Positions 14,118 through 18,118 of a stretch of DNA of 18,118 nt are shown piece by piece. The stretch's first letter is position 1. Each line of letters opens with the position of its first letter. Source of the DNA: Acidobacteriota bacterium (GTDB lineage Bacteria; Acidobacteriota; Thermoanaerobaculia; Thermoanaerobaculales; Thermoanaerobaculaceae); contig DAIDOU010000234.1 in the NCBI GenBank assembly GCA_027458945.1, forward strand, positions 1-18,118, written 5' to 3'. Below the pieces are notes generated by a model. That model saw only the letters and a program-made list of their open reading frames with translations. It was not told the DNA's origin and searched no databases. The position numbers and the translations under genes were made by a program.

Positions 14118-15068
14118 ATGAGAGGATTGGAGCTGCATCGGCCCCAGGCGGTCGTGTTGGACGCGGAGCGCAGCACGCCGACCTACGGGGTATTCACGGC
14201 GCAGCCTTTCGAGCGCGGATGGGGGGTGACCGTCGGCAACGCCTTGCGGCGCATCCTGCTGTCCTCGATCGAGGGGAGCGCGATCACGGCCGTCCGCTTC
14301 GCCGGCGTCGATCACGAGTACGACTCGATCCCCGGCGTGATGGAAGACGTCACCGACCTCATCCTTAATCTGAAGCGGGTGCCGTTGCGCCTGATCGGGC
14401 CCGAAGCGCTCACGGCGACGATCGAGGTGAGCGAGCCGGGCGTGCTCAAGGCCGGCGCGATCAAGGGTGGGTCCGAGCTCGAGGTCGTGGATCCGTCGGT
14501 CTACCTCGCGACCCTCGCCGAGGAGGGCGCGGTCGAGGCGGAGCTGATGGTCCGCCGCGGCCGCGGGTACGTTCCGGCGGACGAGCAGGAGGCCGAGAGC
14601 CTGGGCGTCGGCTTCATCCACCTCGACGCGGCGTACTCGCCGGTGCGCAAGACGAACTACCGCATCGAGCCGGCCCGCGTCGGGCAGGCCACGGACTACG
14701 AGAAGCTCGTGTTCGAGGTGTGGACGAACGGGGCGGTCACGCCCGCGGCCGCCGTCGTCGAGGCGGCCCGTTTGCTGGCTGACCACCTGCCGATCTTCCA
14801 GAACCTCGACGAGGGCCGGCCGGCGGCGCCGGCCGCGAAGGCCGACGGAATCCTCGACGAGACGATCGAGCGGCTCGAGCTCGGCGGCCGGATCAACAAC
14901 ATGCTGCGCAACGCCGGGATCGAGACGGTCCGCGACCTGGTCGGGCGGGGCGAGGACGAGCTGGGCGAGATCCCGGGGTTCGGGAAGAAGGCGCTCGCCG
15001 AGGTGCGCGAGAAGCTGGAGACGCTCGGTCTTGGCCTCGGTGTGCGCTTCGACCTGCCGCGGCCGTAA
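14118..15068 (+). CDS. rpoA: DNA-directed RNA polymerase alpha subunit
   Basis: 316 residues (E. coli 329). The frame extends upstream, but ATG 14118 behind GTGAGGAGG gives the right length. The N-terminal assembly domain has ERGWGVTVGNALRRILLSSI, which binds beta and beta-prime, and GVMEDVTDLILNLK. The linker around residues 230-245 is Ala- and Pro-rich. The C-terminal domain has R258 and N261, matching E. coli R265 and N268 that contact the UP element, and GFGKKALAEVREKL. The motif usually read as VRSxNCLK is GRINNMLR here. Place between rpsD and rplQ is standard. Confidence 0.98.
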   Translation: MRGLELHRPQAVVLDAERSTPTYGVFTAQPFERGWGVTVGNALRRILLSSIEGSAITAVRFAGVDHEYDSIPGVMEDVTDLILNLKRVPLRLIGPEALTATIEVSEPGVLKAGAIKGGSELEVVDPSVYLATLAEEGAVEAELMVRRGRGYVPADEQEAESLGVGFIHLDAAYSPVRKTNYRIEPARVGQATDYEKLVFEVWTNGAVTPAAAVVEAARLLADHLPIFQNLDEGRPAAPAAKADGILDETIERLELGGRINNMLRNAGIETVRDLVGRGEDELGEIPGFGKKALAEVREKLETLGLGLGVRFDLPRP

Positions 15069-15080
15069 CGGAGGAGAGTC

Positions 15081-15542
15081 ATGCGACACAACATGTCGAA
15101 GCGCAAGCTGGGGAGGGTGTCGGAGCACCGGCGCGCGCTCTTCCGCAACCAGCTCAAGTCCCTGATCGAGCACGAGCGGATCATCACCACGCTGCCGAAG
15201 GCCAAGGAGCTGCGCCCGATCGCCGAGAAGGTCGTGACCCTCGGCCGGCGCGCGGATTCGGTTCACGCGCGGCGCCTGGCCGCCCGTCTGCTCAGCGACC
15301 GCGACCTGGTGCACCGCCTCTTCTCCGAGATCGGGCCCCGGTTCGTGAGTCGTCCGGGCGGCTACACCCGCATCGTGAAACTCGGTCCCCGGCGCGGCGA
15401 CGGCGCCGAGCTCGCGATCCTGGAGTTCGTCGACTACAAGCTCGCGGAGGGGAAGGGCAAGGCCGAAGGCGAGTCGCGCAAGGAACGCAAGAAGAAGGCT
15501 CCCGCGGCCGCCCGGGCCGAGGCCGCCGCTCCCGCCAAGTAG
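15081..15542 (+). CDS. rplQ: 50S ribosomal protein L17, with a basic C-terminal tail
   Basis: 153 residues (E. coli 127). The core opens MRHNMSKRKLGRVSEHRRAL and contains LIEHERIITTLPKAKELRPI and the closing GGYTRIVKLGPRRGDGAE with ILEFVDYKLAEG. The final 29 residues (125-153) are a low-complexity Lys/Ala/Glu tail not found in E. coli. L17 lies at the base of the 50S subunit near the tunnel exit. GGAGGAGAG precedes ATG 15081. It is the last gene of the superoperon: a strong terminator follows 22 nt after the stop. Confidence 0.98.
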   Translation: MRHNMSKRKLGRVSEHRRALFRNQLKSLIEHERIITTLPKAKELRPIAEKVVTLGRRADSVHARRLAARLLSDRDLVHRLFSEIGPRFVSRPGGYTRIVKLGPRRGDGAELAILEFVDYKLAEGKGKAEGESRKERKKKAPAAARAEAAAPAK

Positions 15543-15564
15543 ACCGCATCCGCGGATCGGAATC

Positions 15565-15591
15565 GGCGCCCGCGTCGTGCGGGCGCCTTTT
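15565..15591 (+). terminator. Intrinsic terminator of the S10-spc-alpha superoperon
   Basis: Perfect 9-bp stem GGCGCCCGC (15565-15573) with GCGGGCGCC (15579-15587), a 5-nt loop GTCGT, then TTTT (15588-15591). It lies 22 nt after the rplQ stop and is the only clear rho-independent terminator in the window. This marks the end of the ribosomal transcription unit and separates it from the efflux genes. Confidence 0.93.
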
Positions 15592-15632
15592 CATTTGCTG
15601 GCCCTATACTGAGAAAAGGACGCCCATCCGCC

Positions 15633-15680
15633 GCACCGGCCCCTCCGGTCGATGCGACGGCCGGGACGGTAATCCGGTGC
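15633..15680. repeat. Inverted repeat GCACCGG/CCGGTGC in the rplQ-tolC spacer
   Basis: GCACCGG at 15633-15639 and CCGGTGC at 15674-15680 are exact reverse complements 34 nt apart. The left arm can alternatively pair with the nearer CCGGT (15645-15649) around a CCCCT loop. It lies upstream of the promoter at 15747, so it would not be in that promoter's transcript. Arms of this composition are easily found by chance in GC-rich DNA. The rest of the spacer 15592-15746 contains no open frame or other signal that I can support. Confidence 0.4.
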
Positions 15681-15746
15681 TCGTCTCGACGTTCGTGCCG
15701 CGGCGGCGTGTCCGCCCCTCTCCTGCGGCTCACGATCGCGGGGGGG

Positions 15747-15775
15747 TTGACACGACGGACGTACTCTTATATAAC
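15747..15775 (+). promoter_or_regulatory. Near-consensus sigma-70-type promoter for the efflux operon
   Basis: A -35 box TTGACA (15747-15752, perfect consensus), a 17-nt spacer, and a -10 box TATAAC (15770-15775). The expected start of transcription is near 15782, only about 14 nt before the ATG at 15796. It stands out as an AT-rich island in GC-rich DNA and is the best promoter in the window. TATATA at 15768 would give a 15-nt spacer and is less likely. Confidence 0.85.
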
Positions 15776-15780
15776 CATAC
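15761..15780. promoter_or_regulatory. Putative operator: palindrome GTA-N3-TTATATAA-N3-TAC over the -10 box
   Basis: A 20-bp dyad with a perfect 8-bp core TTATATAA (15767-15774) and outer arms GTA (15761-15763) and TAC (15778-15780). It covers the whole -10 region and ends at the expected transcription start, the usual place for a repressor such as a TetR- or MarR-type regulator of efflux genes. Part of the symmetry comes from the -10 box itself. No regulator gene is in the window, so the binding protein is unknown. Confidence 0.5.
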
Positions 15781-15786
15781 AGCGAT

Positions 15787-15793
15787 GGAGGTG
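15787..15793 (+). promoter_or_regulatory. Strong ribosome binding site of the TolC-family gene
   Basis: GGAGGTG at 15787-15793 matches the anti-Shine-Dalgarno sequence well and lies close to ATG 15796. It fixes the start codon, and gives the mRNA a very short leader that is nearly all ribosome binding site. Confidence 0.8.
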
Positions 15794-15795
15794 GT

Positions 15796-17133
15796 ATGCG
15801 TGGGCGTGTTCAGCTGACTGCCGTTGTGCTCCTTGCCGTTGCGCTCCCGGCGGTGGCCGCGGAGCGGCTGAGCCTCCCCGCCGCGATGGCCCGCGCCCGC
15901 GAGAGCGCGCGCGAGGCGACCGCAGCGGCGGACCGCGCGCAGGCCGCGGCGGCGCGGCTCAAGCAGGCGCAAGGGTTCCGGCTGCCCTCGGTCTCGCTGC
16001 AGGAGACGTGGATGCGGACGGACTCTCCGGCCGAGGTGTTCGCCCTCGAGCTGAACCAGCAACGCTTCTCGTTCCCGGCGTTCACGCAAAGCGATCCGAA
16101 CCGTCCCGACTTCCTGACCACGGCGATCAGCCGCGTCGAGCTGTCGCTGCCGGTCTACACCGGCGGGGAGCTGTCGGGGAAGGTGTCGCAGGCCAAGCTC
16201 GGGGCGTCGGCGGCCAAGGACAACGCGAGCTGGGCCGCGAATCAGGCGGCGCTCGCGGCCGCGGAGGCGTACGTGACGGTGGAACAGGCGCGCGAGTACG
16301 TCGCGCTGTTGGAGCGGGCGCGCGACACGGTGAAGGCACACGTCGAACTGGCACGCGCCTACGCCGAGCAGGGGATGATCGTGCGCTCCGAGGTCCTGCG
16401 CGCCGAGGTGGAACTCGCGCACCTCGACGACCTCGTCGAGGAGGCGCAGGGCCGCGCGCGGGTCGCCGAGGCCAACCTGGCGTTCCGCCTCGGCGCGGAC
16501 CAGGGGACGGTGTGGGAGCTGGATCCGCTGCCGCGGCCGGCGCCGCTCGCCGAGGGACTCGCCGGCTGGCTGGCGTCGGCGTCGTCGCGCAAGGACCTCG
16601 AGGCGGCACGCCAGGGCCTGCGGGCGGGGGAGCTGGAGGCGTCGGTGCGCCGGGCCGCCTTCCTGCCCAAGGTCGGCCTGGTGGGCCGCAGCGACTGGGT
16701 CGACGACACGCTCTTCGGTTCCCACGGGAAGTCGAGCTCGATCATGGCGGTGGCGACCCTCAACGTGTTTGCGGGCGGGTCGGATCGGGCGGCCGTGGCG
16801 GCGGCGCGCTGGGAGGCGAAGGCGGGTGTCGAGGACGTGGCCCGCTTCGAGGAAGGCGTCCGGCTGCAGGTCCGTCAGGCGTTCGAGGAGGCGACCACCG
16901 CGCGGCAGCGGCAGCAAACCGCGATGCAGGCGCTGGCGGCGGCGCGCGAGGCGGAGAGGATCACCGAGGAGCGGTTCAAGACCGGTGTGGTGAAGATGAT
17001 CGACCTGCTCGACGCCACGACTGCGCGGCGCGAGGCGGAGACCCGGGAGCTGGTGGCCCGGGCCGATGCGACAGCCGCGGCGCTGCGTCTGGCGGTGCTG
17101 GCCGGGCGGTCGCCGGAGAGCGCGCTGCCGTGA
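15796..17133 (+). CDS. TolC-family outer membrane efflux protein
   Basis: 445 residues, the usual length for the family. A signal peptide fills residues 1-22: basic MRGR, a hydrophobic core TAVVLLAVALP and a cleavage site near AVAA|ER. Two outer-membrane-efflux repeats follow (about 25-215 and 225-430), rich in Ala-heavy amphipathic coiled-coil helices. Strand-like segments SRVELSLPVYTGGELSG (first half) and ATLNVFAGGSDRAA (second half) match the two beta-barrel turns of TolC proteins. As a trimer it would form the outer membrane duct of a tripartite pump. It is followed by an adaptor gene, so it belongs to an efflux operon. Substrate cannot be told. Confidence 0.93.
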   Translation: MRGRVQLTAVVLLAVALPAVAAERLSLPAAMARARESAREATAAADRAQAAAARLKQAQGFRLPSVSLQETWMRTDSPAEVFALELNQQRFSFPAFTQSDPNRPDFLTTAISRVELSLPVYTGGELSGKVSQAKLGASAAKDNASWAANQAALAAAEAYVTVEQAREYVALLERARDTVKAHVELARAYAEQGMIVRSEVLRAEVELAHLDDLVEEAQGRARVAEANLAFRLGADQGTVWELDPLPRPAPLAEGLAGWLASASSRKDLEAARQGLRAGELEASVRRAAFLPKVGLVGRSDWVDDTLFGSHGKSSSIMAVATLNVFAGGSDRAAVAAARWEAKAGVEDVARFEEGVRLQVRQAFEEATTARQRQQTAMQALAAAREAERITEERFKTGVVKMIDLLDATTARREAETRELVARADATAAALRLAVLAGRSPESALP

Positions 17134-17164
17134 GGGCAGGGCGCCGGGCACCGGGGATACGACG

Positions 17165-17192
17165 TGATCCGTGATCCGTGGTCCGTGGTCCG
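17165..17192. repeat. Heptanucleotide tandem repeat, four units
   Basis: Four consecutive 7-bp units: TGATCCG twice (17165-17178) and TGGTCCG twice (17179-17192), the two types differing by one base. It lies in the noncoding spacer between the TolC-family gene and the adaptor. The rest of that spacer (17134-17303) has no supported gene, promoter or terminator; it does contain a 10-bp palindrome GCGGCGCCGC at 17251-17260. Such short arrays can vary in copy number by slippage. Confidence 0.85.
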
Positions 17193-17303
17193 AGACAGCG
17201 GAAGCGGGGTGCGGTCACTGGACGGGGAACAGTTGCGGGAACGAGCGTGTGCGGCGCCGCGGGTGTCGCCGGGGTTCGCGAGCGGAAAGCGGTGGAGGGT
17301 GCG

Positions 17304-18118
17304 ATGAGGAACTGGATGATCGTGATCGGGATCGCGGGCGTGGCCGCGGTTGGGTGTGGCGGGGGGCCGAGGGGCGCGGCGGCGCCGCTCGCGCCGGTGG
17401 CGGCGCAGATCGTCAAGGTGGAGGCCGGCCAGGTGCCGCAGGTCGTCGACCTGTACGGGACCGTCGACGCCGAGCGCACGGCCGCGGTCTCGTCGCGCGT
17501 GATGGCGACGGTCACCGCGGTCCTGGTGCAGCCGGGCGACACGGTGCGCCGCGGGCAGGTGCTGGTCGAGATCGACCCCGCCACCGCGCGCGGTCAGGAG
17601 GGGCAGGCCAAGGGCGCCCTGGCGCAGGCGGAGGCGGCGCTCGCGCTCGCCGAGCGCAACCTCGAGCGCTTCAAGGCGTTGGCGGCCAAGGGTGCCGCCT
17701 CCCAGCTCGAACTCGACATGGCCACGATGCAGTACAAGCAGGCCAAGGGTGCCGTCACCCAGGGCGAGGGAGCCGTCGAGGCGACCTCCTCGATCGCCCG
17801 CGAGTCCAAGGTGGTGGCGCCGTTTGCCGGCCGGGTGACGGCCAAGCTGGTCGAGGTCGGCGACCTCGCGGCGCCGGGACGGCCGCTCGTGATGGTCGAG
17901 TCGGCCACCGGGCGGCGCCTCGTCGTGGCGGTCCCCGAGACTGTGCTCGCGGGCTCCGCCCTCAAGGTCGGCATGCCGGTCGCGGTGCGGCTCGACAGCC
18001 GGCCGGGTCAGGTGATGGACGGACGGGTCAGCGAGGTCTACCCCGGCGCGGACCCGATCTCGCACGCGTTCACGGTCAAGGTGGCGATCGCGGGCGAGGT
18101 CGCGGCCGGGCTCTCCGG
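17304..18118 (+). CDS. RND-type periplasmic adaptor (membrane fusion) lipoprotein, 3' truncated by window
   Basis: 271 codons to the window edge, no stop yet. ATG 17304 follows GGAGGG (17294-17299). A lipoprotein signal is likely: hydrophobic MIVIGIAGVAAVG and Cys18 as lipidation site, with a weak lipobox (AVGC). Domains in order: first lipoyl half about residues 63-92 (TAVLVQPGDTVRRGQVLVEI), a short alpha-hairpin about 98-158, second lipoyl half about 164-200 (KVVAPFAGRVTAKLVEVGD), then the start of the beta-barrel. This order matches AcrA/MexA-like adaptors, which link an inner membrane pump to the TolC duct. A pump gene is expected downstream, outside the window. Confidence 0.92.
   Translation, partial: MRNWMIVIGIAGVAAVGCGGGPRGAAAPLAPVAAQIVKVEAGQVPQVVDLYGTVDAERTAAVSSRVMATVTAVLVQPGDTVRRGQVLVEIDPATARGQEGQAKGALAQAEAALALAERNLERFKALAAKGAASQLELDMATMQYKQAKGAVTQGEGAVEATSSIARESKVVAPFAGRVTAKLVEVGDLAAPGRPLVMVESATGRRLVVAVPETVLAGSALKVGMPVAVRLDSRPGQVMDGRVSEVYPGADPISHAFTVKVAIAGEVAAGLS

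Noticed and set aside
15605..15610. TATACT as the -10 box of a second promoter after the terminator
   Set aside because: No -35-like sequence lies 16-18 nt upstream; that position is inside the terminator stem.
15730..17151. 473-codon minus-strand and 488-codon + strand frames overlapping the TolC-family gene
   Set aside because: The frame 15796-17133 has a signal peptide, strong ribosome binding site and TolC repeats; the others have Arg/Gly- or Arg/His-rich translations typical of out-of-frame GC-rich DNA.
17251..17260. 10-bp palindrome GCGGCGCCGC as an operator or terminator
   Set aside because: Such G/C-only palindromes arise often by chance here, there is no loop or T-run, and no promoter is nearby.

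Overview
The window is a G+C-rich piece of a diderm (Gram-negative-type) bacterial chromosome. It carries the complete S10-spc-alpha ribosomal protein superoperon on the + strand, preceded by the last 76 codons of tuf and followed by the start of an efflux operon. The presence of a TolC-family outer membrane protein shows an outer membrane. The wording of several ribosomal proteins (for example the S3 N-terminus) and a dispersed-repeat element of the GAGCGCAGCGAGGGATC type suggest Acidobacteriota or a neighbouring high-GC phylum. That placement is from memory and is only a weak call.

Layout: tuf 3' end (2-232); S10 block rpsJ-rplC-rplD-rplW-rplB-rpsS-rplV-rpsC-rplP-rpmC-rpsQ (241-5158); spc block rplN-rplX-rplE-rpsN-rpsH-rplF-rplR-rpsE-rpmD-rplO-secY (5169-10738) continuing into adk-map-infA (10743-12391); a 139-nt gap with a hairpin and a REP-like repeat (12392-12530); alpha block rpmJ-rpsM-rpsK-rpsD-rpoA-rplQ (12531-15542); a textbook intrinsic terminator (15565-15591); a 200-nt spacer ending in a near-consensus sigma-70 promoter overlapped by an AT-rich palindrome; a TolC-family gene (15796-17133); a 170-nt spacer with a heptanucleotide tandem repeat; and the 5' part of an RND-type periplasmic adaptor lipoprotein (17304 to the window edge).

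The ribosomal part makes ribosomal proteins of both subunits, the SecY translocon channel, adenylate kinase, type I methionine aminopeptidase, initiation factor IF-1 and the RNA polymerase alpha subunit. Genes are packed with gaps of 3-19 nt, five junctions are 4-nt ATGA overlaps, and no internal promoter or terminator is evident before the one after rplQ. The only wide gap inside the block is infA-rpmJ. Gene order is fully conventional.

No new defence, mobile or biosynthetic system is visible. The points worth a second look are small: a palindrome centred on the efflux promoter's -10 region, the repeat pair in the infA-rpmJ gap, the heptamer repeat, a 65-residue tail on L30, an unusual L22 hairpin tip, a longer SecY periplasmic loop, and an altered DNA-binding motif in the RpoA C-terminal domain.
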